Positions 33,446-41,433 of a stretch of DNA of 45,099 nucleotides are shown here, piece after piece. The stretch is from Proteobacteria bacterium UBA2133 (lineage in GTDB: Bacteria; Pseudomonadota; Gammaproteobacteria; Arenicellales; UBA868): assembly GCA_002327725.1 (NCBI GenBank), contig DCXP01000083.1, positions 1-45,099 on the forward strand, given 5' to 3'. The number at the start of each line of letters is the position of its first letter. Within the stretch, counting starts at the first letter, position 1. A program made the position numbers and the translations under genes. Under the pieces are notes generated by a model. The model was given only the letters and a program-made list of their open reading frames with translations, ran no database searches and had not been told where the DNA came from.

Positions 33446-34435
33446 ATGTCGTTCAGGGCGTTCAGAATACACCAACAGGAAAAGGGTGTCAGCACGGGGT
33501 TTGAGCAGATGGAGGTCGGTGATCTCACCGAGGGTGACGTTGTTGTCCGTGTTGCCTACTCCGGAATCAACTTCAAGGATGCGCTGGCCGCAACCGGCAA
33601 GGCCAAAATACTGAGAGTTCCTGATCTCAATGGCGGCATTGATTTCTCCGGGACGGTCGAAAGCGGCGGGAATGCCCGTTTCAAAACCGGCGATCGCGTT
33701 CTGGTATGCGGCTGCGGCCTCTCTGAAACCCGCGACGGAGGTTATTCCGAGGTAGCCCGGGTTCCGGGCGGCTGCGTCGTGCCGGTTCCCGAGAATCTTG
33801 AACTGCGGGAGGTGATGGCAATCGGTACCGCAGGCTTTACCGCCGCCATTGCCATGATCCGGCTTGAGGAAAACGGGCAGAGCCCGGATCACGGTCCGGT
33901 GATTGTCACCGGCGCCACCGGCGGAGTCGGCAGTATTGTCATCGATATGCTGGCGGCCAAGGGTTTTGAGGTGGTTGCCCTCACCGGAAAGCCGGATCAG
34001 CACGATTACCTGAGACAACTTGGCGTCACCGAGTTTGTTGACCGTCATGAACTCGAGATGGGTACCCGGCCTCTGGAGAAAGGTTTATGGGGCGGCGCTG
34101 TTGACAATGTCGGTGGTGAGACTCTGGGCTGGCTGACCCGTACGGTAAGGCCGTGGGGCAACGTCGCGTCTATCGGCAATGCCAGCGGAATGAAGCTGGA
34201 AACCACCGTTATGCCCTTTATCCTGCGCGGGGTTTCTTTGCTCGGCATCAACTCGATCAAAATGCCTGAGGCGCTTCGCAATCGGGCCTGGCAGCGCCTG
34301 GTAGATGACCTGCGTCCCGCGCATCTGGACCTGATTGCGCCGAGAACCATTGATTTTGATGATCTGCCCGATGCCTTTGATGATTACCTGATGGGTTCTG
34401 TTACCGGGCGCACGGTTGTCAGGATCGGAAATTGA
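33446..34435 (+). CDS. acuI: Acrylyl-CoA reductase-like zinc-free MDR (AcuI/YhdH)
   Basis: 329 residues from ATG 33446 (GGAG upstream; ten-residue extension dropped). YSGINFKDALAATGKAKI and GIDFSGTVESG match AcuI/YhdH; GATGGVGSIVIDMLAAKG is the NADP loop; ALRNRAWQRLVDDL is typical of the C-terminus. It reduces acrylyl-CoA to propionyl-CoA with NADPH, detoxifying an intermediate of 3-hydroxypropionate and DMSP breakdown. Overlaps the following thioesterase gene at TTGA. Confidence 0.85.
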   Translation: MSFRAFRIHQQEKGVSTGFEQMEVGDLTEGDVVVRVAYSGINFKDALAATGKAKILRVPDLNGGIDFSGTVESGGNARFKTGDRVLVCGCGLSETRDGGYSEVARVPGGCVVPVPENLELREVMAIGTAGFTAAIAMIRLEENGQSPDHGPVIVTGATGGVGSIVIDMLAAKGFEVVALTGKPDQHDYLRQLGVTEFVDRHELEMGTRPLEKGLWGGAVDNVGGETLGWLTRTVRPWGNVASIGNASGMKLETTVMPFILRGVSLLGINSIKMPEALRNRAWQRLVDDLRPAHLDLIAPRTIDFDDLPDAFDDYLMGSVTGRTVVRIGN

Positions 34436-34878
34436 GCAACCCAGGGGACGCTAAGCCTTCGGACAGTTCGCGCAGCGACTATCGGTACTGGCAGCAGGTC
34501 AGTACCCGGTGGGTCGATAACGATGCCTATGGTCATATCAACAATGCCGTGTACTTCACTTATATCGATAGTGTGGTGAATCAGTTTCTCATCGAGCACC
34601 AGCTGCTGGATATCCAGAACAGTGAGGCGATTGGTCTGGTCGTGCAGTCGCAATGCCGGTTTTTCCAGTCGCTGTCATATCCTGGAGTGGTGGACTGCGG
34701 CCTGCGGGTAAAGCATCTGGGCAGCAGCAGCGTCAGTTACGAGGTCGGCATGTTTGCGCAGGGCGAAGAGGCTGCCGCAGCTGTCGGCGGGTTCACCCAT
34801 GTGTTTGTCGACCGGGATCAGCGCAGGCCCCGGCCGATGCCCGAGCCGGTTCGATCGGCGCTATCGACGCTTACCTGA
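34432..34878 (+). CDS. 4-hydroxybenzoyl-CoA-type thioesterase (hotdog fold)
   Basis: 148 residues from TTG 34432, which overlaps the acuI stop. STRWVDNDAYGHINNAVYFTYID carries the catalytic Asp of the FcbC/YbgC hotdog family. It hydrolyses an acyl-CoA; substrate unknown. Cotranscribed with the reductase. Confidence 0.85.
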   Translation: MSNPGDAKPSDSSRSDYRYWQQVSTRWVDNDAYGHINNAVYFTYIDSVVNQFLIEHQLLDIQNSEAIGLVVQSQCRFFQSLSYPGVVDCGLRVKHLGSSSVSYEVGMFAQGEEAAAAVGGFTHVFVDRDQRRPRPMPEPVRSALSTLT

Positions 34879-34900
34879 ACACCTTAACGGCCCATTACCC

Positions 34901-35746
34901 ATGTACCGAGAGAATTTAAAAGGCGCCGGCTTCTGGAAGTCACCGCGCAAGGCAATCACCCTGCTGGGCATGTCCGGCTCGGGTAAGACCACGCTTGCTT
35001 CCAGATTGCCGCGGCAGACCTGGTTTCACTATTCCGGCGATTACCGGATCGGGACGCGCTATCTGGATGAACCCATATTGGACAACGTCAAGCGTGAAGC
35101 CATGCAGATGCCGTTTCTGGCGGAACTGCTGCGCTCTGATTCCATTTACCTTTGTCACAATATAACGATCCACAATCTCAAACCCATCGCCAGTTTCCTC
35201 GGGATGATTGGAAATCCTGAGTTGGGAGGACTTTCGGTGGAAGAGTTCAAGCGTCGCCAGGGACTTCATCGGGAAGCCGAGGTCAAGGCCATGCTGGATG
35301 TGAGGGACTTTATTGCCAAGGCGCATGACACCTACGGATACCCGCACTTTATTAACGATGCGGGAGGCAGCCTGTGCGAACTGGATGAACCCGGTGTCAT
35401 AGAGCAGCTGGCGGAAGATACCCTGATCCTGTATCTGAAGCCTTCTGATGCCATGCTCAACCAGACCATCGAACGGTCTTTGCTTGAGCCCAAGCCGATG
35501 TATTACCAGAACCAGTTTCTTGATCAGGTACTGCCACAGTATCTTGCTGAGCAGGGCCTGTCGACACCCGAAGAGATCGTGCCGGATGATTACTTCCGCT
35601 GGATGTTTCCCCGGCTGGTGGAGCATCGGCTGCCGCGGTATCAGGAGATTGCCGACCGTTACGGGGTGGTGCTTGATGCCGAACGGATCGATGATATTCA
35701 CGGCGAGACCGAGTTCCTTGAACTGATCTGCGACGCCCTGGGGTAA
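34901..35746 (+). CDS. P-loop ATPase of unknown role, adjacent to metA
   Basis: 281 residues from ATG 34901 (upstream residues belong to the thioesterase region in another frame). Walker A LLGMSGSGKTTLAS at 21-34. Later HYSGDYRIGTRYLDEPI, LCHNITIHNLKPIASFLGMIGNP and GYPHFINDAGGSLCELDEP look strongly structured, but no known kinase motif is complete. It ends 2 bases before the MetA-family gene, so the two are cotranscribed, a pairing that suggests a role in methionine or acyl-homoserine metabolism. Could be a small-molecule kinase. Function not known to me. Confidence 0.75.
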   Translation: MYRENLKGAGFWKSPRKAITLLGMSGSGKTTLASRLPRQTWFHYSGDYRIGTRYLDEPILDNVKREAMQMPFLAELLRSDSIYLCHNITIHNLKPIASFLGMIGNPELGGLSVEEFKRRQGLHREAEVKAMLDVRDFIAKAHDTYGYPHFINDAGGSLCELDEPGVIEQLAEDTLILYLKPSDAMLNQTIERSLLEPKPMYYQNQFLDQVLPQYLAEQGLSTPEEIVPDDYFRWMFPRLVEHRLPRYQEIADRYGVVLDAERIDDIHGETEFLELICDALG

Positions 35747-35748
35747 GC

Positions 35749-36810
35749 ATGCCAATCGTTGCCAACACGGGCCTGCCGAGTTTTAAGCGCTTTCGCCGGG
35801 AAGGCGGTGATGTGCTGTCGCTCGAGCGCGCGGGTGCCCAGGATATCCGCGAGATGCATATTGGCCTGATGAACAATATGCCGGATGCAGCCCTTGAGCC
35901 GACAGAGCGGCAGTTTCTGCGCCTTGTCGGCGGCTGTAACCGGATAGCGCAGTTTCATGTTTACCCTTTTTCTCCTCCTGAAGTTTCCAGAGGTCCGGAG
36001 GCGAGGGCACATATCGAAAAATACTATTATGATTTTGCCCAACTGCAGGAAGAAGGGCTGGACGCACTGATTGTGACCGGTGCCAACCCGGTCTGCGATC
36101 AGATCTCGGAAGAAGAGTTCTGGAATCCCTTGTGTGTAGTGCTCGACTGGGCTGTCGAGCATGTGACATCGACCCTTTGCGCGTGCCTGGCGACCCATGC
36201 GGCGTTTTTGCATTTTCACCGAATCGAGCGTCAGCCGCTCCCGGCCAAACGCTGGGGGGTGTTCCCGCACCGGGTAGCAATGGAGCACCCGCTGGTCCGG
36301 GGTATCAATACCCGGTTTGATGTGCCCCATTCACGCTGGAACGACATCAGCGCCAGGGCAATGACCGGAGTCGATCAGCTGGTGCTTGTCGAAAGCCCCG
36401 ACGCGGGGGTGCATCTGGCGACGAGTGCGGACGGAATGAGGCTTGTGTTTTTCCAGGGCCATCCTGAATACGACAGTTTCAGTCTGCTTAAAGAATACAA
36501 GCGGGAAGTGAGCCGGTTCCTCGCGGGAGAGCTCGATGAGTATCCCCCGTTTCCCGATAACTACTTCACCGAGGATGTTTATCCCGCGCTGGATGCCTAC
36601 CGCAAGGAGGCTGAACTCGCCCGCCAGCAGGGCACAAACGCCAGAGCATTCCCGGAGAAAGATGTCCCGGTGGATAACACCTGGGGGGATACCGGGAAGA
36701 TTGTCTTTAATAACTGGCTCGGGGCGGTCTACCAGCTAACCGACCGTGACCGACGAAAACCCTTTATGCCGGGTGTCGATCCGAAGGACCCGCTAGCCGG
36801 TATTTTCTAG
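35749..36810 (+). CDS. metA: Homoserine O-acyltransferase, MetA family
   Basis: 353 residues of the glutamine-amidotransferase-like MetA fold. Catalytic Cys146 in LCACLATHAAFLHFHRIE, and catalytic His238 and Glu240 in FFQGHPEYDSF. The substrate-specificity loop reads IVTGANPVCDQIS, so Val replaces the Gly (succinyl) or Glu (acetyl) that decides acyl donor in characterised MetA. The E. coli lysine pair near residue 46 is absent (LMNNMPDAALEPTERQFLRL). It acylates homoserine for methionine synthesis; MetY in the same window suggests that O-acetylhomoserine could be the product. Acyl donor unresolved. Confidence 0.85.
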   Translation: MPIVANTGLPSFKRFRREGGDVLSLERAGAQDIREMHIGLMNNMPDAALEPTERQFLRLVGGCNRIAQFHVYPFSPPEVSRGPEARAHIEKYYYDFAQLQEEGLDALIVTGANPVCDQISEEEFWNPLCVVLDWAVEHVTSTLCACLATHAAFLHFHRIERQPLPAKRWGVFPHRVAMEHPLVRGINTRFDVPHSRWNDISARAMTGVDQLVLVESPDAGVHLATSADGMRLVFFQGHPEYDSFSLLKEYKREVSRFLAGELDEYPPFPDNYFTEDVYPALDAYRKEAELARQQGTNARAFPEKDVPVDNTWGDTGKIVFNNWLGAVYQLTDRDRRKPFMPGVDPKDPLAGIF

Positions 36811-36892
36811 GGAACACCCGGTTTTTTCGGCACAGTGCCGGCAATGGCCCGGCGCCCACAAAATACGGGACTTCTGCTAAACTGCCCGTTAA

Positions 36893-36945
36893 GCGCCGAT
36901 TTGATGATCAGCTTGCAGGCGCTTTACAAGTTTGCTAAAGCGAGT
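36893..36945 (+). ncRNA. SAM-II riboswitch aptamer
   Basis: GCGCC (36893-36897) and GGCGC (36918-36922) form P1. The loop begins GATTTGA and ends CTTGCA, and the 3' side carries ACAAG then GCTAAAG (36934-36940). These match the conserved SAM-II core (GAUUUrA, UUGCA, AnAAr, GCUAAA) of the metX-type aptamer nearly base for base, in order and spacing. It binds S-adenosylmethionine as an H-type pseudoknot. It lies 104 bases upstream of the homocysteine methyltransferase start, with an intrinsic terminator between, so it should shut off that gene when SAM is plentiful. Confidence 0.88.
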
Positions 36946-36957
36946 GTTCGCCGATGG

Positions 36958-36992
36958 ACCCGCTCTAGCAACAACGCCGGTGCGGGTTTTTT
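36958..36992 (+). terminator. Riboswitch-controlled intrinsic terminator
   Basis: ACCCGC (36958-36963) pairs with GCGGGT (36982-36987), followed by a T-run to 36992. Competing pairing: GCTAAAGCG (36934-36942, aptamer core) with CGCTCTAGC (36961-36969), eight of nine bases. This would act as an antiterminator when SAM is absent. When SAM locks GCTAAAG in the aptamer, the terminator can form. Confidence 0.75.
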
Positions 36993-37048
36993 GTTGCAGT
37001 TTTCACTGTAAACCGACCCGCTCCGGCCGGTTATTTTGAGGAAACACT

Positions 37049-38086
37049 ATGGCGAACAACCGGTTTGAGCAACTTCTCCTTGAGCGTGAATGGTTACTCG
37101 CAGATGGTGCGACCGGGACCAACTACTTCTCCATGGGCCTTCAGTCGGGCGATGCGCCTGAACTTTGGAATGTCGATCATCCCGACCGCGTCACGCTTTT
37201 GCATCAGCAGTTCATCGATGCCGGGGCTGACATCCTGCTGACCAACAGCTTTGGCGGCTCGGCCTACCGGCTCAAACTTCATCAGTCCGAGCATAGGGTT
37301 CCGGAATTGAACGCGGCCGCCGCCCGGCTTGCCCGGACTTGCGCAGACGCCTCGGGACGCCCGATAGTGGCCGCGGGCTCGATGGGGCCGACCGGTGAGA
37401 TTCTTGAGCCAGTCGGTACCCTGACCTTCGAGGAGGCAAAGAGTGCATTTGCCGAACAGGCCGAGGCACTTGCAGACGGGGGAGCCGATGTCATCTGGCT
37501 TGAAACCATGTCATCCAAAGAAGAACTGCAGGCGGCCGGGGCAGGGGCGGCGGAATGCGGCCTGCCGGTGGTTGCAACGATGACCTTTGACACCAACGGC
37601 AGCACGATGATGGGCGTGCCGCCTGCGCGGCTGGTGGACATTTACCGCGAAACGGTGCCGCGGCTTGCGGCCTACGGCGCCAATTGTGGTGTCGGTGCCG
37701 CGGATCTGGTGGGTACGCTGCTGGCGATGCGGTCTCATGCCGAGGACGTTGACATTCTGGTGGCCAAGGCCAATTGCGGTATCCCGCAGTTTGTCGACGG
37801 TGAAATTCAGTACAGCGGGACGCCGGAACTGATGGCCGAGTACGCCTGTCTTGCGCGCGATTGCGGCGCCCGGATTATTGGGGGTTGCTGCGGTACAACG
37901 CCTGTGCACCTTGCCGCTATGTACCAAGCATTGCTCGATCACAGTATCCGGCAGATTCCGGATATTGATGAGGTCGCGGCAGCGCTCGGTCCGGTAACAG
38001 CAGGAACCCGGGATGCGTGTCTGCACCCGCATGCACCGCCCGCCGAAAAAAGACGCAGTCGCGGGGGAGGAAGGCGCCGGGCTTAG
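37049..38086 (+). CDS. Homocysteine S-methyltransferase (betaine-type)
   Basis: 345 residues, ribosome site GAGGAAA before ATG 37049. Start WLLADGATGTNYFSMGL, zinc ligands in GANCGVGAADL and IIGGCCGTTPVHL (Cys, Cys-Cys), and TMTFDTNGSTMMG. Resembles bacterial betaine-homocysteine methyltransferases more than the MetH N-domain (there is no cobalamin domain). It methylates homocysteine to methionine, with betaine or S-methylmethionine as possible donor. Controlled by the upstream SAM-II switch. The C-terminal 20 residues are Arg/Gly-rich and probably disordered. Confidence 0.85.
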   Translation: MANNRFEQLLLEREWLLADGATGTNYFSMGLQSGDAPELWNVDHPDRVTLLHQQFIDAGADILLTNSFGGSAYRLKLHQSEHRVPELNAAAARLARTCADASGRPIVAAGSMGPTGEILEPVGTLTFEEAKSAFAEQAEALADGGADVIWLETMSSKEELQAAGAGAAECGLPVVATMTFDTNGSTMMGVPPARLVDIYRETVPRLAAYGANCGVGAADLVGTLLAMRSHAEDVDILVAKANCGIPQFVDGEIQYSGTPELMAEYACLARDCGARIIGGCCGTTPVHLAAMYQALLDHSIRQIPDIDEVAAALGPVTAGTRDACLHPHAPPAEKRRSRGGGRRRA

Positions 38087-38120
38087 GATAAGCATTTGAC
38101 AAAGATGCTATTCTGCCGGC

Positions 38121-39047
38121 ATGAGGCATGCCTTTATCATGGACCCTCTGCAAGGGGTCAAGCCGCACAAGGACACTACCTATTTTCTGATGCTCGCTGC
38201 CTGCGAGCGCGGGCACGAGGTGTTTTATATTGATCCCGCGACGCTGTCCCTGCGCCATAACGAGGTCTATGCCACGGCCGTAAAAGTAACGGTCTCCAAG
38301 GATCACCAGCAGCCTTTTGTGAGCGAGCCCAAAGCAACGCTGGCGCTCGCAACAATGGATGCCGTCTGGATCCGGCAGGATCCGCCATTTGATCGTAGTT
38401 ACTTCTATGTGACCCTGCTGCTGGACTGCCTGCCTGAGCACGTCCAGGTCGTCAACCGGCCTGTGACGGTCCGTAACTGGAACGAAAAACTGGCAGCCCT
38501 TCGTTACCCGGCCTTTACGCCTGCCACACTTGTCTCCAGAACAGCAGAGGAGATCGGTCAGTTCCTTGAAGCGCAGCAGCGGATCACCGTGAAACCCGTG
38601 GACGGTCACGGAGGCAAGGGCATCATCTTTCTGGATGCCGGTGGGAAGGGATTATCAGAGCAGTTGGATAGCGCTACCCACGAGGGGCGGCACTGGGTGG
38701 TTGCCCAGCAGTATCTGCCGTCGGCACGCGATGGCGACAAGCGCATTCTGCTGCTCGACGGCGAGCCTTTGGGTGCGATTCTGCGGGTGCATGCCGAGGG
38801 CACTGAACTCAATAACCTTGACCAGGGCGGCAGTGCCGAGCCGGCAGAACTGGGTCAGCGTGACCGTCAAATATGCGAAGCGATGCAGCGCGATCTTGTC
38901 ACTCACGGGGTACGCTTTGCCGGAATAGATGTTATTGGCGGCATGCTGATAGAAGTCAACATCACCAGCCCGACGGGACTGCAGGAGATGAGCCGCTTTA
39001 ATAAAGAGGACTACCACCACCGCGTGTTGGAGTCCTTCGAATCATAG
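38121..39047 (+). CDS. gshB: Glutathione synthetase
   Basis: 308 residues, ATP-grasp type: FIMDPLQGVKPHKDTTYFLML start, ITVKPVDGHGGKGIIFLD ATP loop, WVVAQQYLPSARDGDKRILLLDGEPLGAILRVHAEG and VNITSPTGLQEM end. It joins gamma-glutamylcysteine and glycine. gshA is not in the window. Stops 4 bases before the convergent ggt stop. Confidence 0.92.
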   Translation: MRHAFIMDPLQGVKPHKDTTYFLMLAACERGHEVFYIDPATLSLRHNEVYATAVKVTVSKDHQQPFVSEPKATLALATMDAVWIRQDPPFDRSYFYVTLLLDCLPEHVQVVNRPVTVRNWNEKLAALRYPAFTPATLVSRTAEEIGQFLEAQQRITVKPVDGHGGKGIIFLDAGGKGLSEQLDSATHEGRHWVVAQQYLPSARDGDKRILLLDGEPLGAILRVHAEGTELNNLDQGGSAEPAELGQRDRQICEAMQRDLVTHGVRFAGIDVIGGMLIEVNITSPTGLQEMSRFNKEDYHHRVLESFES

Positions 39048-39050
39048 GGA

Positions 39051-40811
39051 CTACTCCCCCAAGATCCGTCCTTCGCGGCGCGGGTCCGCGCCGCCCAGAA
39101 GTTGCCCGGAAGGCAGCAACTGAATCATATGCAGACCGCTGTTCATATCGCGGATCCGGACCTCGTGCCCAAGACCGGTCAAGGCCGTCTCCAGCGTTTT
39201 GGCATCGTGATGTGGTTCAAGGTCTGTCGCGCCATTGCGGTTGCAAAAATGCGGCATGGACACGGCCTGCTGGGGGTTCATCTCCCAGTCGAGCACGCCA
39301 ATGAGAGCCTGCGCAACGTAGCAGATGATCCGGCTTCCCCCGGGCGATCCGGCGACCAGGACGGGAGCCCCGCCTGAGTTGAAGACGATGGTTGGCGCCA
39401 TCGAACTGCGGGGACGTTTGCCGCCCTCAACCCGGTTGGCAACCGGCCGGCCCTCTTTGCTTGCCCTGAAGGAAAAATCGGTCATTTCATTGTTGAGCAC
39501 GAACCCCTGGGTCATGAGCATGCTGCCGAACCCTGATTCGATAGTGGTCGTCATCGAGACGATATTGCCCCGCGAGTCGACGATGCTGAAGTGGCTGGTG
39601 CCTGCGGGCTCGATCTGATGCATCGATGCCTGCGCGGTGGTGATCCCGGGCGGATGGCCCGGCAGCGCCTCACCGATGGAAGCCTCGGGCTGAATTAACT
39701 GGCTGCGCGCTCGCAGGTAATCTGCATTGAGTAGCCCCTCGACCGGAACCGGGACGAAGTCACTGTCTGCCATATAGCGTGCCCGGTCGGCGAAGGCCAG
39801 GCGCGATGCTTCCAGAATGAGATGAATGCTCTCGGCGCCCGGTCCAAGGCTCCCGATATCAAACCGTTCGACGAGGCGCAGAATCTGGCCGACCGTCAAT
39901 GCCCCCGAACTCGGTGGACCCATCCCGCACACGGCGTTACCGTGATAGCCGGCACATACCGGGGGCCTCGATAGGGTCCGGTATTCGGCGAGATCCTGGG
40001 CCGTCATCAGTGCAGGCATGGCGGACGTGCCTTGAAGCGCCTCGATCAGTTTTGCACCGATCACGCCTTCATAAAAAGGGGCAATACCTTCTTTCGCGAT
40101 AGTCTCGAGGGTGTCTGCAAAGGCCGGATTTTTCAGGTGGTGACCCGCAGGCAGAGGATCGCCCTGCTCGGTGAAAAAATATTCGCGTGTCTCTTCAAAG
40201 CGCCTCAGGTACTCCTGTGCACCTTTGATTGACTTTGCCATGCGCGGTGAGACGGAAAATCCTGTGCGCGAAAGTGTTATCGCAGGTGTAAAAAGACTTT
40301 CCCAGGGCTGACTGCCAAATTGCTGGTGCGCGGTATGCAGTAGATGCAGGGTGCCCGGGACCCCGACAGCCCTCGCCCCCAGCCGGGCTTGACGCCATTT
40401 GCGTATCTGCCCACCAGCGTCTTTAAAGTAATCGGATTCCACAGCCGCCGGGGCGGTCTCTCGTCCGTCGAAACTGAGGAGTGTCTGATTGCCCGCATCC
40501 CAGTACAGCATGAACGCGCCGCCACCGATTCCTGACGACTGGGGTTCGACCAGGTTCAGCACCAGCTGGGCGGTTACGGCGGCATCAACGGCAGTCCCAC
40601 CTTTTTTTAATACTACGCTCGCAGCCTCGGTTGCGAGCGGATGGGCAGTGACGGCCATAAACCGCTTAGCTGAGGCTGCTTCTTTGTTCTGCCAGCCGGT
40701 AGCAGGTTCAGGATCAGGCGCAGCCGTTCCGGCAGATGCTTTGGCCCAGAAGAGACAGAGTATGACGATACCGGCAAGGACCGGCCGGTAAAGAAAGTGG
40801 AATGAAGGCAT
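39051..40811 (-). CDS. ggt: Gamma-glutamyltransferase precursor
   Basis: 586 residues from ATG 40811, giving a signal peptide (hydrophobic ~8-22, cleavage near ASA); an earlier ATG at 40847 is possible and the frame beyond that is not plausible. Mature N-terminal domain with SGIGGGAFMLYWD and FDGRETAPA. The autocatalytic Thr405 in PAGTSHFSIVDSRGNIVSM becomes the nucleophile after cleavage; MAPTIVF and GSPGGSRI mark the small subunit. Periplasmic; breaks down glutathione by removing gamma-glutamyl. Convergent with gshB, so synthesis and salvage of glutathione sit side by side. Confidence 0.9.
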   Translation of the reverse strand: MPSFHFLYRPVLAGIVILCLFWAKASAGTAAPDPEPATGWQNKEAASAKRFMAVTAHPLATEAASVVLKKGGTAVDAAVTAQLVLNLVEPQSSGIGGGAFMLYWDAGNQTLLSFDGRETAPAAVESDYFKDAGGQIRKWRQARLGARAVGVPGTLHLLHTAHQQFGSQPWESLFTPAITLSRTGFSVSPRMAKSIKGAQEYLRRFEETREYFFTEQGDPLPAGHHLKNPAFADTLETIAKEGIAPFYEGVIGAKLIEALQGTSAMPALMTAQDLAEYRTLSRPPVCAGYHGNAVCGMGPPSSGALTVGQILRLVERFDIGSLGPGAESIHLILEASRLAFADRARYMADSDFVPVPVEGLLNADYLRARSQLIQPEASIGEALPGHPPGITTAQASMHQIEPAGTSHFSIVDSRGNIVSMTTTIESGFGSMLMTQGFVLNNEMTDFSFRASKEGRPVANRVEGGKRPRSSMAPTIVFNSGGAPVLVAGSPGGSRIICYVAQALIGVLDWEMNPQQAVSMPHFCNRNGATDLEPHHDAKTLETALTGLGHEVRIRDMNSGLHMIQLLPSGQLLGGADPRREGRILGE

Positions 40812-40843
40812 CGAGCAGTGGAACCTTTGGAGAGGCCTTATCC

Positions 40844-41317
40844 TCATGAATTGGATGGTGGCAGAGTCCCTTTGGAAGGGCCGGGGCACCATAGCACACA
40901 GGTTTGGGAAAGCGCGTCCTGCCAGGTGCTGCGTTCTGTATTCGTCAGCGCCCAGAAAAAGCCCAGCCCCAGTGTCACAGTGGAAAGGCACAGCCCGAAA
41001 AAACGCTTGAGCGCGTCAATCCAGCCGAGCCTGCAGCCGTCGAGCCGGATGACCCTTATCCGCCAGGCCTTCATGCCCAGCGTCTGCCCACCGTGTACCC
41101 AGAAGCCGCCAAAATAGCCGAAACACACGCTCAATAAATAGACACGTTTTATCCACAGGCCGGAGAGTCCGCCTTCGGTGATCTGGTCAAACCAGGGCAG
41201 GGGCAGGGCGGCGATGAACAACATCCCCAGCAGCACAAAACTGTCGTAAAAAAGAGCGCCAAAACGCCGGCCCAAACCTGCGCTGGAGTCGGAGGAACCA
41301 GGCGTCGGGCCCATCAA
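40844..41317 (-). CDS. RDD family membrane protein
   Basis: 157 residues with three to four membrane segments. LGRRFGALFYDSFVLLG holds the Arg and Asp of the RDD motif, and GGQTLGMKAWRIRVIRLDG is the second conserved block. Function of RDD proteins is mostly unknown (some act in ion exchange). Ends 32 bases before the ggt start on the same strand, so probably cotranscribed. Confidence 0.88.
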   Translation of the reverse strand: MMGPTPGSSDSSAGLGRRFGALFYDSFVLLGMLFIAALPLPWFDQITEGGLSGLWIKRVYLLSVCFGYFGGFWVHGGQTLGMKAWRIRVIRLDGCRLGWIDALKRFFGLCLSTVTLGLGFFWALTNTERSTWQDALSQTCVLWCPGPSKGTLPPSNS

Positions 41318-41370
41318 TTCAGCGCTCGGAGTCCGGCTGGGAGAATTCAGAAAGGTTCAGGTAAGCCAGT

Positions 41371-41401
41371 TTATCCAAAGTCTTTGAACAACTTATCCAC
41401 A
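41371..41401 (+). other. DnaA-box-like sequences
   Basis: TTATCCACA (41393-41401) is a perfect high-affinity DnaA box. TTATCCAAA (41371-41379) differs at one base, and another perfect TTATCCACA lies at 41149-41157 inside the RDD gene. They sit just past the 3' end of the tRNA gene. No dnaA, dnaN, parAB or AT-rich unwinding element is nearby, so this is not claimed as an origin. Confidence 0.4.
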
Positions 41402-41433
41402 AGTTTATGAACAGTGATCAGTGATGGGTGAAC

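Noticed and set aside
16133..34435. Full DMSP demethylation pathway
   Set aside because: No DmdA, DmdD or DMSP lyase was recognised, and the dehydrogenase is shorter than DmdC; only DmdB-like and AcuI-like members are suggestive.
36819..36871. Terminator after metA
   Set aside because: CGGCAC-A-GTGCCG has a one-base loop and its T-run precedes it on the plus strand, so it is not a usable plus-strand terminator.
41149..41401. Chromosomal replication origin
   Set aside because: No dnaA/dnaN/gidA/parAB genes or AT-rich unwinding region; only three boxes.
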